A stretch of DNA of 64,000 nucleotides from Maridesulfovibrio bastinii DSM 16055 (lineage in GTDB: Bacteria > Desulfobacterota > Desulfovibrionia > Desulfovibrionales > Desulfovibrionaceae). The stretch lies in NCBI RefSeq assembly GCF_000429985.1, contig NZ_AUCX01000015.1:1-64000 (forward strand). Direction: 5' to 3'. The position numbers and the translations under genes were made by a program. Positions 26,452-36,462 of the stretch are shown here, piece after piece (position 1 is the stretch's first letter; each line of letters begins with the position of its first letter). The notes beneath the pieces were generated by a model, which had not been told where the DNA came from, did no database searches, and saw nothing but the letters and a program-made list of their open reading frames with translations.

Positions 26452-27546
26452 ATGGATTCTAATAATAAAATTCCCAACAGTGCTTTTTTACACGAAGATT
26501 TACTGAATGTCGGTTGGAATATATTTTTTCAGGATAGCTACGCTGATTATCCGCAAAACAGAATTGTGCGGGTTTTAAGTGCGCAGCGTGGCCGGTTTCT
26601 AGTCAGCAATGGTAAATCAGAGTGGTATTGCTCATCTTCAGGGGCTCTCAAGCGTGGGGATAGAACCTATCCGGTAACCGGAGACTGGTGCATTGCCGAT
26701 GAACAGTCCTTAATTGAAGTTCTGCCGAGGAAAAACATACTTGCCCGAGGTAAAGCCGGGAGTAATGGAAAGAATTCGGAAGTAATTATTGAACAGCCTA
26801 TCGCTACCAATATTGATACGGTTTTTATCGTTTGCGGATTGGATAGAGACTATAACTTAAGGCGCATAGAAAGATATCTGGCCCTTGTCTACAGCTGTGC
26901 GATTAGTCCGGTTGTTGTCATGACCAAATCAGATCTTGTCGAATCGCATGCAGAAATCCTTGCTGAAATATTGGAAGTTGCTCCGGGGGTTCCGGTTGTG
27001 CTGACTTCCATGTTCAACTCAAACGGAATCAGCCAATTACAGGAGTATCTGTCGCAGGGGATGACTGTTGCCCTGCTGGGATCATCCGGTGCCGGAAAAT
27101 CAACACTGGTCAACACTCTTTATGGTTCTGAGGTCAGAGTTACCGGAGCTGTCAGTACAAGTGTCGGTAAAGGTCGGCATACGACTACTTCCAGAGATCT
27201 CTTAAGGATGCCCGATGGCGGGATGCTTATGGATAATCCCGGAATGCGTGAAATAGTTTTCAATCCTGATGAGAATGGCATAAATGCTGTTTTTCCAGAT
27301 ATACAGAAGTTGTCGGAAAAATGCCGTTTTGCGGATTGCTCCCATCTACATGAGCCGGGGTGCGCTGTGCGTGAAGCTGTCGAGCTTGGAGAAATTACAG
27401 TCAAGCGGCTGGCAAGCTATCATAAAATGAAAAGTGAACAGGAATACGCTGCCGATAAAATGGTTAAGAGTTCTTCCCGGATAGAAAAAGAACGCCGGAA
27501 AGGAATTGCTTTAAAAAGGCGGAGTCTGAGCAAGTTTAAATATTAA
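26452..27546 (+). CDS. rsgA: Ribosome small-subunit-dependent GTPase A
   Basis: About 364 residues. RsgA is a circularly permuted GTPase that checks 30S maturation. OB-fold N-terminus (VLSAQRGRFLVSNG), then G4 MTKSDL, G1 LLGSSGAGKSTLVN, the G2 region GKGRHTTTSRDL, G3 MDNPGMRE, and the C-terminal zinc knuckle CRFADCSHLHEPGC. The order G4-G1-G3 proves the permutation. ATG 26452 follows GGTGA; earlier in-frame starts at 26422 and 26440 are possible. The C-terminal tail is rich in lysine and arginine, fitting rRNA contact. Confidence 0.93.
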   Translation: MDSNNKIPNSAFLHEDLLNVGWNIFFQDSYADYPQNRIVRVLSAQRGRFLVSNGKSEWYCSSSGALKRGDRTYPVTGDWCIADEQSLIEVLPRKNILARGKAGSNGKNSEVIIEQPIATNIDTVFIVCGLDRDYNLRRIERYLALVYSCAISPVVVMTKSDLVESHAEILAEILEVAPGVPVVLTSMFNSNGISQLQEYLSQGMTVALLGSSGAGKSTLVNTLYGSEVRVTGAVSTSVGKGRHTTTSRDLLRMPDGGMLMDNPGMREIVFNPDENGINAVFPDIQKLSEKCRFADCSHLHEPGCAVREAVELGEITVKRLASYHKMKSEQEYAADKMVKSSSRIEKERRKGIALKRRSLSKFKY

Positions 27547-27560
27547 GTAAAATGGTGAAA

Positions 27561-27693
27561 AGGGGAGGACTTTTCCTCCCCCTGTAGCCTTGAGGAGATC
27601 AGAAATTGAAGTGGCTTCGTATCCCTTTTTCCAGAATACTTTCATAGTTCCATAGAGCACTTCATCATAGCTGAATTCTTGATGCTAGAACAT
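27561..27693 (-). pseudogene. TetR-family regulator remnant (N-terminal HTH only)
   Basis: Translating the minus strand from about 27684 gives EFSYDEVLYGTMKVFWKKGY then EATSISDLLKATG, a typical TetR N-terminal helix-turn-helix. The would-be start ATG at 27693 is followed by TTC and a TAG stop. After ATGGGKVLP the similarity ends at the rsgA stop, so the ligand domain is gone. A perfect operator-like palindrome remains just upstream at 27731-27754. Confidence 0.75.
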
Positions 27694-27730
27694 ATTCTTT
27701 TTCTCATTATATGTTGGTCTTGGTATAGTT

Positions 27731-27754
27731 TATTTGAACCGTTCGGTTCAAATA
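27731..27754 (-). promoter_or_regulatory. Orphan TetR-type operator palindrome
   Basis: TATTTGAACCG and CGGTTCAAATA flank TT, a perfect 24-bp dyad. TetR-family autoregulators commonly bind palindromes of the GAACCG-N-CGGTTC kind immediately upstream of their own gene, which is where this lies relative to the remnant. Confidence 0.6.
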
Positions 27755-27816
27755 AATCAGAGTGCTTTGAATTTCTGATAAATATTACAATAATTATGGA
27801 ATTCTAGATTTAAAAT

Positions 27817-27851
27817 GGTACAGCCCTTGAAATTTTTTCAGGGGCTGTACC
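27817..27851 (-). terminator. Terminator downstream of the chemoreceptor gene
   Basis: GGTACAGCCC and GGGCTGTACC pair around an A/T-rich extended stem with one mismatch, 20 nt past the chemoreceptor stop, with ATTTT after it on the minus strand. Confidence 0.7.
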
Positions 27852-27871
27852 GTAAAGAGGAGGAGGTATGA

Positions 27872-30022
27872 TTAAGAAGATTTTAATTCATTGATTAGTT
27901 GGATTAATTCTTCAGCCTGTTTTGCCAGTTCGTTTGTGACGCGTGTGGACTGCTCCATTGATTCAGAAGTCTCGATGGCAATACGGTTGACTTCTTCAGT
28001 GCTGCGGTTGATTTCCTCAGTTGTTGCCGACTGTTCTTCCGCGGCAGTGGCAATAGCTCTAACCTGATCTGCCGTGTCAGCTACTGTTTCAAGAATTTTC
28101 TGCAGGGCACTCCCGGCTTTGTCTGCAAGATCGGTGGAAGACTGAACCATCTTTGAGGTATTCGTCATCCTGTCAATATTGCTCTTGGCCCCATCCTGAA
28201 TGGCTCCGACAACTTCGCCGACTTCCTTGGTGGCCTCAATGGTTTTTTCCGCAAGTTTGCGGACTTCATCAGCAACAACGGCAAATCCGCGCCCGGCTTC
28301 GCCTGCTCTGGCTGCTTCAATTGCAGCATTCAAGGCGAGCAGGTTGGTCTGGTCCGCAATATCGTTAATTACATTTATAACCTTATCAATGTCTTCGGCC
28401 TGAACTCCGAGGCTGTTCAGCCCGTCTGAGAGGAGGTTGGTTTCGTTATCAACTCTTTCAATCGAAAGAACCATTTCATTTACAATCCCACCACCATCTT
28501 CAGCAAGTTTTCTGGCTGTATCTGCGCTCTCAGCTGCATGTCCGGCACTGCTGGCTACTTCTATGACTGTCGCGGTCATCTCTTCCATTGCCGTAGCTGT
28601 TTCCGTACTGCGCTGCTTCTGGAGCTCGGCTCCGTCAGCCGAATCTTCAATTCTCGTATTCAGTTCGCTCGAAGAAGAAGTTATTTTTTCAACAATACCT
28701 TCAAGGCGTACTGCCGCCTGATGACGACCAGCAGTGTTGGCCTGTTCAGCTTGTTTTTTAGCTGCTTCAGCTTCTTCTAAAGCAACACCTGCTTCTTCTG
28801 TTTTTCTTTCGGCAATAGCCGTCTGCTCATTGGCATGGGCGATGCGATCCTTTAAGTCTTCAACCATACTTCTCAGAGAATCAGCCATGATCCCGATTTC
28901 ATCTTTCTGGAAAACATCAAGACAGGCATCAAGCTGACCGTCTGCGACCTGATTGGCAAAGCTGCATGTTTTTAAAATTGGTTTGGAGATCGTCATTACC
29001 AGAAGATACATAACGATCAGCAGAATTATCAGCGTAACACCGGTAATGGTTAAACCTGTATTGACGATAGAGTTGGCCTTGGCCCGGACAATCTCCATCG
29101 GTATGCTGACAACAAAAGACCAAGCCTTTGGATAAGTTCCGAACCGGATAGGTTCGTAAATATATAAGCTGTCAATATTGGTAGAAGGTGAGGTATGCCT
29201 TTCTTCCAGCTTTTCACCATTTTTCACAGCATTCATGGCTCTACTGAGCTGTTCATCCTCTATGAATTCAGAAAGATTTTTTCCTACAGCCTTTTTGTCT
29301 TTGTGGGCCACCAGAGTTCCGTCATTTGCGATAAGAACTCCATATCCTTTTTCAAATATGCTGAAATCTTTTACCAGCTTAATGAGACCGTCAAAAAGAA
29401 TATCAACCCCGCATGTTCCGACAAAGCTGCCACCCTTGTTAATAGGAACACTTATGGACGATAAAAGAACTTCCCCTGAACCTGTCAGATTCCAGGTATA
29501 AGGTTTGGTGATTATTTCGTTGTCTGTGCTTTTGGGATAGTCCCACCATTCACCTTTCAGCGGGGTGTCAGCAGGGGCAAATGTTCTGCTCAGTCCTCCC
29601 TTACCATCCTGATATGTTGAGCAACGCAGATGTCCGTGCCATTTGCTTTCATGTTCAGCTTCACTGTCCCCGTATGTATTGGGTGGCAGCACTATCCATG
29701 CTCCACCGAATTCGGGATGCTCTTGGGCAACCTTGTATGTAAGGTCGGAGAGCATCTGGCGGTTGGGAAGTGGAATGGTTTCCATCGCGGATTCAATTGC
29801 TACAGCCATTGTCCGTGAAGCCGCCATGCCTGCATCTATTCTTGCCTTGAGCTCCTGAGCGTATGCACTGGCTTCGGACTTAGCCGTTTCAATGGCCTGA
29901 TCTATGATGATGTTGCGGGCAACATTCGTCATAGCGGCAATGCAGATTCCAAGTGCCAGAATGAAGAGGATTGAGGTTGGAATTAAAATTTTAAGCCTGA
30001 GGTTCAGATTGGAAAATTTCAT
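27872..30022 (-). CDS. Methyl-accepting chemotaxis protein with dCache sensor
   Basis: 716 residues. Membrane segment near residues 12-32, periplasmic dCache_1-type domain (about 40-315) containing [14 protein letters not shown], the Cache hallmark [17 protein letters not shown] and [15 protein letters not shown], second membrane segment (about 320-345), HAMP linker, coiled coil, and the invariant signalling tip [20 protein letters not shown]. It relays ligand binding to CheA/CheW. The periplasmic domain probably binds a small organic acid or amino acid; the ligand is unknown. No che genes are nearby, so it is an orphan receptor. It is monocistronic. Confidence 0.93.
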   Translation of the reverse strand: MKFSNLNLRLKILIPTSILFILALGICIAAMTNVARNIIIDQAIETAKSEASAYAQELKARIDAGMAASRTMAVAIESAMETIPLPNRQMLSDLTYKVAQEHPEFGGAWIVLPPNTYGDSEAEHESKWHGHLRCSTYQDGKGGLSRTFAPADTPLKGEWWDYPKSTDNEIITKPYTWNLTGSGEVLLSSISVPINKGGSFVGTCGVDILFDGLIKLVKDFSIFEKGYGVLIANDGTLVAHKDKKAVGKNLSEFIEDEQLSRAMNAVKNGEKLEERHTSPSTNIDSLYIYEPIRFGTYPKAWSFVVSIPMEIVRAKANSIVNTGLTITGVTLIILLIVMYLLVMTISKPILKTCSFANQVADGQLDACLDVFQKDEIGIMADSLRSMVEDLKDRIAHANEQTAIAERKTEEAGVALEEAEAAKKQAEQANTAGRHQAAVRLEGIVEKITSSSSELNTRIEDSADGAELQKQRSTETATAMEEMTATVIEVASSAGHAAESADTARKLAEDGGGIVNEMVLSIERVDNETNLLSDGLNSLGVQAEDIDKVINVINDIADQTNLLALNAAIEAARAGEAGRGFAVVADEVRKLAEKTIEATKEVGEVVGAIQDGAKSNIDRMTNTSKMVQSSTDLADKAGSALQKILETVADTADQVRAIATAAEEQSATTEEINRSTEEVNRIAIETSESMEQSTRVTNELAKQAEELIQLINELKSS

Positions 30023-30555
30023 ACGAGCTCCTATTAAAAAAATCGCATGGAATGTAGAATTGATCTTATTTATTTAGATACATAATTATAGTGGTTACGT
30101 CACTAGTTTATTTGAAAAGATATTGTGTCAAAAAGTGATCGCACACTATCAATTAAAAGGTTAACTCCTCAGTATGACAGCTTTAATTGTAAAATCAGGA
30201 AGTTTTCAAGATTGTGTTATTTTTTGTATGGCAGGGGTTGGTTTTGATTATTTAAGGTGGGTGAAGCCGGTAAATAAGGTTTTATATCTGTGAAGTATGG
30301 ATATGGGAGTTATTTAAATTTTAGAGCCTTTTTAGGGTCGAATTCAGGACTTGCAGTCCAGACGATCCGTTCTTTAAGAATAGATTTTTTCACAAAAGAT
30401 TTTAAGCAGCTATAGATGATTAATTATTAAAATATATAAAAACAGGGCATTACTTCAGACAGTAACGCCCTGTTTTTATGTTGAGATCAGACTCTTTTTT
30501 TAGCGATTGTTTTTAATTAAGGTGCGGTATGGAGTTAAGCCTCAAGGATTGTTTA
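30023..30555. other. Intergenic region upstream of the chemoreceptor gene
   Basis: 530 nt, AT-rich. Apart from the terminator at 30438-30477 and the promoter that the chemoreceptor must have, I see nothing in it. Confidence 0.6.
30438..30477 (-). terminator. Terminator after the cupin/LysE unit
   Basis: AAAAACAGGGC pairs with GCCCTGTTTTT, with an inner TACT/AGTA helix. U-rich on both strands; it lies 78 nt past the cupin stop. Confidence 0.85.
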
Positions 30556-30921
30556 TTAAATCCATTTGTCGTTTTCAGCTGTCAGGCTGCTTTTCTCTTC
30601 ACCGGTATTGATGACTCCACAGGGTTCAATTATTAAAATTTTACACTCTTCTGCGGCAAAAGGTTTATGTTCAATTCCTTTTTTTACTACAAACATTTCA
30701 CCGGAATTGATCTCCACTTTTCCATCGCGAAATTCTATTTCCATTTTTCCTGAAAGAACTATAAAAACTTCGTCAGTGTCCTTGTGATCATGCCAGACAA
30801 AATTACCTTTTATTTTAACGACCTTAAACTGGTAATCGTTCATGGCTGCAATAACTCGCGGTGACCAGTGATCGGAAAATTTTAAAAATTTATCTTCAAA
30901 GTTAATTGATTCATATTTCAT
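30556..30921 (-). CDS. Single-domain cupin protein
   Basis: 121 residues with one conserved cupin barrel: NFVWHDHKDTDEVFIVLSG supplies the HxH and E metal ligands, and EMFVVKKGIEHKPFA the second-motif histidine. Probably a metal-binding enzyme or sensor of unknown substrate. It follows the LysE-type exporter by 26 nt and is likely cotranscribed, suggesting a shared small-molecule theme. Confidence 0.82.
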   Translation of the reverse strand: MKYESINFEDKFLKFSDHWSPRVIAAMNDYQFKVVKIKGNFVWHDHKDTDEVFIVLSGKMEIEFRDGKVEINSGEMFVVKKGIEHKPFAAEECKILIIEPCGVINTGEEKSSLTAENDKWI

Positions 30922-30947
30922 GTTTGTCTCCTGTTTTTAGTTAGTCT

Positions 30948-31577
30948 TTAATCTGACAAAGCCAGCCTTGCTCCAAGTGCCAGCAGAAAAAATCCAACAA
31001 ATTTTTCAAGGTATTTCTGCCACCTTTCAAATATCTTCACCGTTCTGGAATCAGTTAAAATCCAGACCACGAATGAAAACCAAAAAAGATGAGTTAAAGA
31101 AATCAACACTCCAATGCTTACTTTTATGGCTCCCTGTGTGTCAGGAGAGATTACCTGCGTGAACAGGGCCGTAAAGAAAAGAATTGTTTTAGGATTCATG
31201 ACATTGCATAAAAAGCCATTTTTGAAGGCTTTCCAAAGGGTAACAGATTTTTCTGCTGAAAAGTATTCGTTATGTTCGGCTCCCTTTTTTGCCGGGAAAA
31301 AAGCTGAAGCGCCAAGATAGATAAGATAAAATGCTCCGGCAAACCTCACTGCCTCCAGAAACCATACATATCTTGAAATAAAATAACTAAGGCCGAGTAT
31401 GGTATATGTGGTATGGATGGTTACACCTGCGGCAATACCAAGTGCCGTAGCGAATCCTGTTTTACGGCCGTAGGTTAGACTGTTTCTGACAATCACAGCA
31501 AAATCCGGTCCTGGGCTTATAACCGCCAGCATGATAATAGTACCGACTAATATCATATTTGTGTAAAATAAATTCAT
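30948..31577 (-). CDS. LysE/RhtB family amino-acid exporter
   Basis: 209 residues, about six hydrophobic segments. SPGPDFAVIVRNSLTYGRKT is the LysE/RhtB signature and GFLCNVMNPKTILFF the second conserved motif. It exports amino acids or derivatives across the inner membrane. The gene is divergent from a LysR regulator, with an inverted repeat between them. It is first in a unit with the cupin gene. Confidence 0.9.
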   Translation of the reverse strand: MNLFYTNMILVGTIIMLAVISPGPDFAVIVRNSLTYGRKTGFATALGIAAGVTIHTTYTILGLSYFISRYVWFLEAVRFAGAFYLIYLGASAFFPAKKGAEHNEYFSAEKSVTLWKAFKNGFLCNVMNPKTILFFTALFTQVISPDTQGAIKVSIGVLISLTHLFWFSFVVWILTDSRTVKIFERWQKYLEKFVGFFLLALGARLALSD

Positions 31578-31606
31578 ACCTTTCTCCGTGATAGATTTTT
31601 ACTATC

Positions 31607-31636
31607 TACTGATATAAAGGATAATTTATGTCAGTA
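31607..31636. promoter_or_regulatory. Inverted repeat in the divergent lysE-lysR promoter region
   Basis: TACTGATATAAA and TTTATGTCAGTA face each other over 6 nt (11 of 12 pairs). It lies midway between the divergent starts at 31577 and 31684, as expected for the LysR regulator site. Confidence 0.6.
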
Positions 31637-31683
31637 AAATCGAAAAGAAATCATATTAAACGTGAAATTTATTCACAGATATC

Positions 31684-32547
31684 ATGAACAGTCTTCCACC
31701 TCTTAAGCCGCTGGTCAGTTTTAGATCAGCTGCCAGACACTCCAGTTTTACTAAAGCTGCTCAGGAATTGAACCTGACTCACGGAGCTGTGAGCAGGGCC
31801 GTGAAACAGCTTGAGGAATTCTACGGTTTCAAACTTTTTGAAAGGCGTAACCGGGGACTTTTTTTGACTGGTAGGGGAAGGAAACTGGCTGTTGAGATTG
31901 AATCCGTTCTAGATCAATTGGAAAAGATCAGTGAAGAAATTCGTCGTACAGAGTCAAAACGTAGAATTTCTGTGTCCTGTGAACCCTCTCTGGCTATGCG
32001 CTGGCTGATGCCAGCTCTTGAAAAGTTCAGAAGTATATGCCCCCAGGTGGATGTTCACCTTTCAACCGGCGGAGGTCCGATTGATTTGACTGCGGAAGGT
32101 GTTCATCTGGCAATCAGGCGTTCTGATTTTATCTGGCCGGCATATTATTGTTCAACGGTTCTTGGGAAAGAGAAAATAGGGCCGGTCTGTAGCCGGACAT
32201 ATTGGGAGAAACATAGATTTAAGCCGCTGGAAATTCTGCATACACGCACACGCCCACAGGCATGGACCGACTGGAGAAGAATTTCCGGGGAGCATCCTGA
32301 AATTGCATCGGAAAAATATTTTGATCATTTCTATTTCAGTCTTAAAGCAGCAACCACAGGATTCGGAGTGGCTATAGGACCGGAACCAATGGTCCGTGAT
32401 GACATCAGGCAGGAACTACTCATAGCTCCTTATGGTTTCAGGACAACAAATGTGGACTATGTTATTTTATCCATTGACCCCCCGAAAAAAAACAGTGATC
32501 TGAGTTCCTTTATTGACTGGGTAGCTTCAGAGTTTCAACAGCCATGA
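31684..32547 (+). CDS. LysR-type regulator (GcvA-like)
   Basis: 287 residues: N-terminal HTH (about 8-65; SFRSAARHSSFTKAAQELNL then THGAVSRAVKQLEE) and a periplasmic-binding-like effector domain. The motifs MRWLMPALEKFR and STGGGPIDLTAEGVHLAIR are shared with the GcvA subgroup. It probably activates the divergent exporter/cupin unit in response to an amino acid; effector unknown. Confidence 0.9.
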   Translation: MNSLPPLKPLVSFRSAARHSSFTKAAQELNLTHGAVSRAVKQLEEFYGFKLFERRNRGLFLTGRGRKLAVEIESVLDQLEKISEEIRRTESKRRISVSCEPSLAMRWLMPALEKFRSICPQVDVHLSTGGGPIDLTAEGVHLAIRRSDFIWPAYYCSTVLGKEKIGPVCSRTYWEKHRFKPLEILHTRTRPQAWTDWRRISGEHPEIASEKYFDHFYFSLKAATTGFGVAIGPEPMVRDDIRQELLIAPYGFRTTNVDYVILSIDPPKKNSDLSSFIDWVASEFQQP

Positions 32548-32693
32548 ATAAAACTTTAAAATTCCGTGCTTAACGATTGTTGTTAATAAAAATAATTCTT
32601 TTTTAGTGCTAGATTAAGGCGTGTTACATAAAATAGGTAGTAACTGACGTATTATTCTCAGGCGGGAAACCCTTTTTAATTAAAGAGTAATTT

Positions 32694-33476
32694 ATGCCAC
32701 AATCAACTCGTAAAAATTTTCAGGATTATCAGAATACTCCCCGGCCTTTTTCAGCTATGAGCAACGAGTATGATCAGGGAGAGGTGGTCAGCCACAGCCA
32801 TAGAAGGGCGCAGTTAGTTTATGCTGAAAAAGGTGTCATGGAAATAAATGCCGCAGACAGACTCTGGTTTGTTCCACCGCAGCGTATCTTCTGGATTCCC
32901 TCTAATATCAGACATTCCATGACCGCATTTACCAGAGTTAAGACCTTGTCTTTTTTTATTGATCCTGATTTCCGCATACCTGAGATGCCGGAAATACCCA
33001 AAGTCCTGAATGTGACAGCGCTGCTTAGGGAACTGCTCATAAGAGCTTCAGCAATAAACCCTCTGTACAGTGAAAACGGAAAGGACGGGGCCATAATGGA
33101 ACTTGTAATTAAAGAGATGAATTGGAATGAGACTGATCCTTTTACTGTTTCATGGCCACGCGATTCTCGTCTGAAAATTATATGCTCAGGCCTGAAAGAA
33201 TCTCCTGATGATTCCAGAACACTGGCCGAGTGGGGGGCTGTTGTTGGAGCTTCTCCCAGAACTCTGTCCCGTCTCTTTATAGATGAAACAGGTCTGCCGT
33301 TTTCATTGTGGCGCCAGCACATAAGGGTGCTGGCAGCTCAGCCTCTGCTTCTTGGCGGTGCCTCTGTCGGTGAGGTTGCCTTGAGTGTAGGTTATGAAAA
33401 TCCCAGTTCATTTGCAGCTGTTTTTCTGCGTATCACCGGAAGACAGCCCCACAGATTTGCTGATTTGTCCGATTAG
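32694..33476 (+). CDS. AraC family regulator with N-terminal cupin
   Basis: 260 residues: cupin-like sensor (HSHRRAQLVYAEKGVMEI) and a C-terminal double HTH with VVGASPRTLSRLFIDETG and GEVALSVGYENPSSFAAVFLR. It resembles the AraC proteins that sit beside MFS pumps (NimR/YeaM type). The Bcr/CflA transporter starts 107 nt downstream on the same strand, so local control of that pump is likely. Confidence 0.9.
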   Translation: MPQSTRKNFQDYQNTPRPFSAMSNEYDQGEVVSHSHRRAQLVYAEKGVMEINAADRLWFVPPQRIFWIPSNIRHSMTAFTRVKTLSFFIDPDFRIPEMPEIPKVLNVTALLRELLIRASAINPLYSENGKDGAIMELVIKEMNWNETDPFTVSWPRDSRLKIICSGLKESPDDSRTLAEWGAVVGASPRTLSRLFIDETGLPFSLWRQHIRVLAAQPLLLGGASVGEVALSVGYENPSSFAAVFLRITGRQPHRFADLSD

Positions 33477-33583
33477 CATTCTTTCTTTTCCTGAAAGCAT
33501 TCGCTGAATTTTTTGATCATAAAGTATGTATTCCTCCTTCTCCTGCCATTTTAGGCAGGATTAATTATTAACGGAGGAATTAT

Positions 33584-34771
33584 ATGTCTCGCAAAAAACA
33601 AAATCTTATTTTTGTTCTTTGTCTGGTTGTAATAGGTCAGGCCGGAATAGATATTTATCTGCCGTCAATCCCTGCCATGATCAATATTCTGGGTGTTAAG
33701 GCACAGGAAGTTCAGCTTACAGTTTCACTTTACCTGTTGGGGTTCGGTTTTTCTCAGGTTGTTTACGGTCCTCTTTCCGACCGCTACGGACGACGTCCGG
33801 TTCTTATGTTCGGACTTCCCCTTTTTTCGTTGTCATGCTTTGCAATGGTCTATGCTGAATCAATGGCTGCAATTCTGATTTTACGCGTTGTTCAGGGTTG
33901 CTCTATCGGTGCAGCAAGTGTTTGCGCCAGAGCGATAATGCGTGACACTTTTTCAGGGCGTGAACTGGCCTCGGCTTCTTCAGATATGTCTATAGTCTGG
34001 TCGCTGGTCCCCATGCTTGCCCCGGTGTGCGGTGCTTTTATCAGCGCTCATACCTCATGGTTCGGATCATTTATTGTTCTGGGGGGTATGGGAGTTATTA
34101 TGACCGTCTGGCTCATAACCGGGATACCTGAAACAAATGCTTTTAAGCTTTCGTCACTGTCGATACGTAAATGCGTGCAGGGGTATTATGAACTTGTTAT
34201 AAATTCTTCTTATAGAGAGAATATGATTGTGTTGTGTTTTCTCTACGGCATATACAGCGTTGTATATGCATCCGGTCCTATTATCTTTCAAAATATATTT
34301 GGTTTTACTCCTGCGGAGTATGCCAACACAATATTTTTTATTACCGGAGGATATCTGATAGGATCGTATCTGAATAAACGCATGCTTTGCAGATTCAAAC
34401 CATTGTCACTTGTCCGATTTGGTGTTTTAACAAGTTTCGTGGTTACTGCATGTGGATTGCTGTTCCTTATGGCTGGACTATCAAAGATTTGGATTCTAGT
34501 GGGAGCAATTTTTATTTTGTACCTTGCTCTCGGATTTATTTTTGCAAATTGTGTTGCTGCGGCCCTCCAGAATTTTGCGGCTAATGCAGGTTTTGCCAGC
34601 TCTCTGCATGGTCCTGTGTTATTTGGTGCAGGAGCCTGTATTAGTGCTATATATGAATATATGTTCACAACAAATACGCAGACGTTGCTGGGTGCACTTT
34701 TTGTGCAAAGCATCGCAATGGTTCTATGCCTTATCAGGCTTTTAAAATCTAATAATAGTTGTAACCTGTAA
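33584..34771 (+). CDS. Bcr/CflA-type MFS drug efflux transporter
   Basis: 395 residues, twelve predicted membrane segments. N-terminal GQAGIDIYLPSIPAM, QLTVSLYLLGFGFSQVVYGP and LSDRYGRRPVL (MFS motif A) plus GCSIGAASVCARAIMRD identify the DHA1 Bcr/CflA group. It exports drugs or metabolites by proton antiport. GGAGG precedes the start. Probably under the AraC regulator upstream; the natural substrate is unknown. Confidence 0.9.
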   Translation: MSRKKQNLIFVLCLVVIGQAGIDIYLPSIPAMINILGVKAQEVQLTVSLYLLGFGFSQVVYGPLSDRYGRRPVLMFGLPLFSLSCFAMVYAESMAAILILRVVQGCSIGAASVCARAIMRDTFSGRELASASSDMSIVWSLVPMLAPVCGAFISAHTSWFGSFIVLGGMGVIMTVWLITGIPETNAFKLSSLSIRKCVQGYYELVINSSYRENMIVLCFLYGIYSVVYASGPIIFQNIFGFTPAEYANTIFFITGGYLIGSYLNKRMLCRFKPLSLVRFGVLTSFVVTACGLLFLMAGLSKIWILVGAIFILYLALGFIFANCVAAALQNFAANAGFASSLHGPVLFGAGACISAIYEYMFTTNTQTLLGALFVQSIAMVLCLIRLLKSNNSCNL

Positions 34772-34990
34772 ATTCTATATTGAATTTGATATTTGGCAAA
34801 AAAAAGTTAATAGTGAGTATAGTTGTATTATGATTTTTATATAAAGTGTTAAGCAATGCTAAAATAAATAGCAGTGTTTAATGTGTTGAATATAAAAAGT
34901 AATTTATGGTTTAGATCTGCCATAATTCTATACTTTTTTAATATTGATTCTAGTAATATCAAACGGGATGTAAGTTCTTAGAGTCATTTT

Positions 34991-35677
34991 ATGTGTAATA
35001 AAGAAAATGGAAAAATGTCCGGTAAAAAAACTGACGCTGCAGTGACCTCCGGAATATTAATAGATTATTATGCTGATCAATTAAGCAGGTATGGTGATAC
35101 CCCGTTAGGTGCGGCGTGGCCTGATGGGCAGGGCCAGAAACTGCGCTTTAAGACTTTTGAGAGAATAATTGAGGGCAGATCAGAAAGAAATGAGGTTACT
35201 GTTCTCGATTTAGGCTGTGGGACAGGCAGCTTTTATAATTATATTTTAGAGAATAAACTAAATTATATAAAATACATAGGCGTTGACGCGTTAGCAGAAG
35301 CCTTATCCTTTGCCAGAAATAAATTCTCGGATATTCCCTTTTATCATATTGATATATCAAGCTGTAATGAAAATGAATTATCGGGCTTTAGAAGTGATTA
35401 CATTATAGCAAATGGCTTTTTTACCGTTAAGCGGCACGCTACAGATGAACAAATGTGGCAGTTTATGACTGAAATAATTGGTAAAATGTGGCCTTATGTT
35501 AATAAGGGAATTATTTTTAACGTTATGTCCAAAAATGTTGACTGGGAAAGAGACGATCTTTTTCATGTCTCTTATGATAGGATGGCTGACTATCTTCACA
35601 GCCTTGCCGGGCGTTATATCGGGTTTTGCGCCGATTACGGGCTTTATGAATATACGGCATACGCATTTAAACCCTGA
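34991..35677 (+). CDS. Class I SAM-dependent methyltransferase
   Basis: 228 residues with motif I VTVLDLGCGTGSFYNYI, motif II YIGVDALAEALSFA and FYHIDISS. It lacks transmembrane segments. Followed by an acetyltransferase, a propeller glycosidase-like protein and a glycosyltransferase, so methylation of a surface sugar is plausible. It is preceded by a 219-nt AT-rich gap. Confidence 0.83.
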   Translation: MCNKENGKMSGKKTDAAVTSGILIDYYADQLSRYGDTPLGAAWPDGQGQKLRFKTFERIIEGRSERNEVTVLDLGCGTGSFYNYILENKLNYIKYIGVDALAEALSFARNKFSDIPFYHIDISSCNENELSGFRSDYIIANGFFTVKRHATDEQMWQFMTEIIGKMWPYVNKGIIFNVMSKNVDWERDDLFHVSYDRMADYLHSLAGRYIGFCADYGLYEYTAYAFKP

Positions 35678-35798
35678 TGGTAGGGTTGGTCGGGCTTGTC
35701 TTTGTTTATGGTCGATATTCGGAAGTTGTTCAGCTTTTTATAAAATTATTGTAAGAGACGTTGTTTTAGAAGCGCTGACATTTATAAAGGTGGTAGTG

Positions 35799-36461
35799 AT
35801 GGCGGATATAGTCCTTTGGGGGGCCGGGCAGATAGCAGATGTTGCCAGAGTTTACATTGATAAACATGGCCCTGATAAAATTGTGGGATTTACGGTTGAT
35901 GCTGAATACAAAAAAAGTGATACCTTTGCAGGTCGGCCTTTGGTTGCGTGGGAGGAGCTTGAGAAGTTTTTTCCTCCAGATAAAGTTAAACTGCTGGGAC
36001 CGCTGAGTTTTCGCAAGTTAAATGATTTCAGAACAAAGCGGTATAATGAGGCTAAGGAAAGAGGCTATCAGCATACAAATTTTATCCATCCCTCATGTCA
36101 TAACTATGCAGAATCCATAGGAGATAACTGTTTCATTCTGGATAACTGCATATTACAGCCGTTTTCCAGAATAGGTAACAATGTCATGTTCTGGACTGAC
36201 GTTCATGTCGGGCATCATTGTATAATCGGGGATAATTGCTTTATTTCCAGCTGTACTGGGTTTTCTAGTAATGCAACTGTCGGAGAGAACTGTATAATTT
36301 CTGGCAGAACTTCGGTTGATTATGGCGTTGAGATCGGTCCGCGATGTTTTATCGGCATGGGAGCTAACGTGCATAAAAATCTACCTGCTGAAAGTGTGGT
36401 CCGTGCGGTAAATTCAGCTAAAGCCCGTTATACCACCCAACGAATTAAACACCTGCTGTAA
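35799..36461 (+). CDS. NeuD-like sugar O-acetyltransferase (left-handed beta-helix)
   Basis: 220 residues: N-terminal Rossmann-like segment (IVLWGAGQIADVARVYID) and C-terminal hexapeptide repeats (IGDNCFILDNCILQPFSRIG onward to VGENCIISGRTSVD), the NeuD/PglD layout. Acetyl-CoA-dependent acylation of a sugar is expected, with the histidine of VHVGHHC as likely base. The start at 35799 is chosen because AAAGGTGG precedes it; the frame stays open 107 codons further upstream, but that part overlaps the methyltransferase gene and is not protein-like. Confidence 0.85.
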   Translation: MADIVLWGAGQIADVARVYIDKHGPDKIVGFTVDAEYKKSDTFAGRPLVAWEELEKFFPPDKVKLLGPLSFRKLNDFRTKRYNEAKERGYQHTNFIHPSCHNYAESIGDNCFILDNCILQPFSRIGNNVMFWTDVHVGHHCIIGDNCFISSCTGFSSNATVGENCIISGRTSVDYGVEIGPRCFIGMGANVHKNLPAESVVRAVNSAKARYTTQRIKHLL

Positions 36462-36462
36462 G

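Noticed and set aside
35478-35798. N-terminal extension of the NeuD-like protein
   Set aside because: It overlaps the methyltransferase gene in another frame, lacks protein-like similarity, and a good ribosome site exists at 35799.
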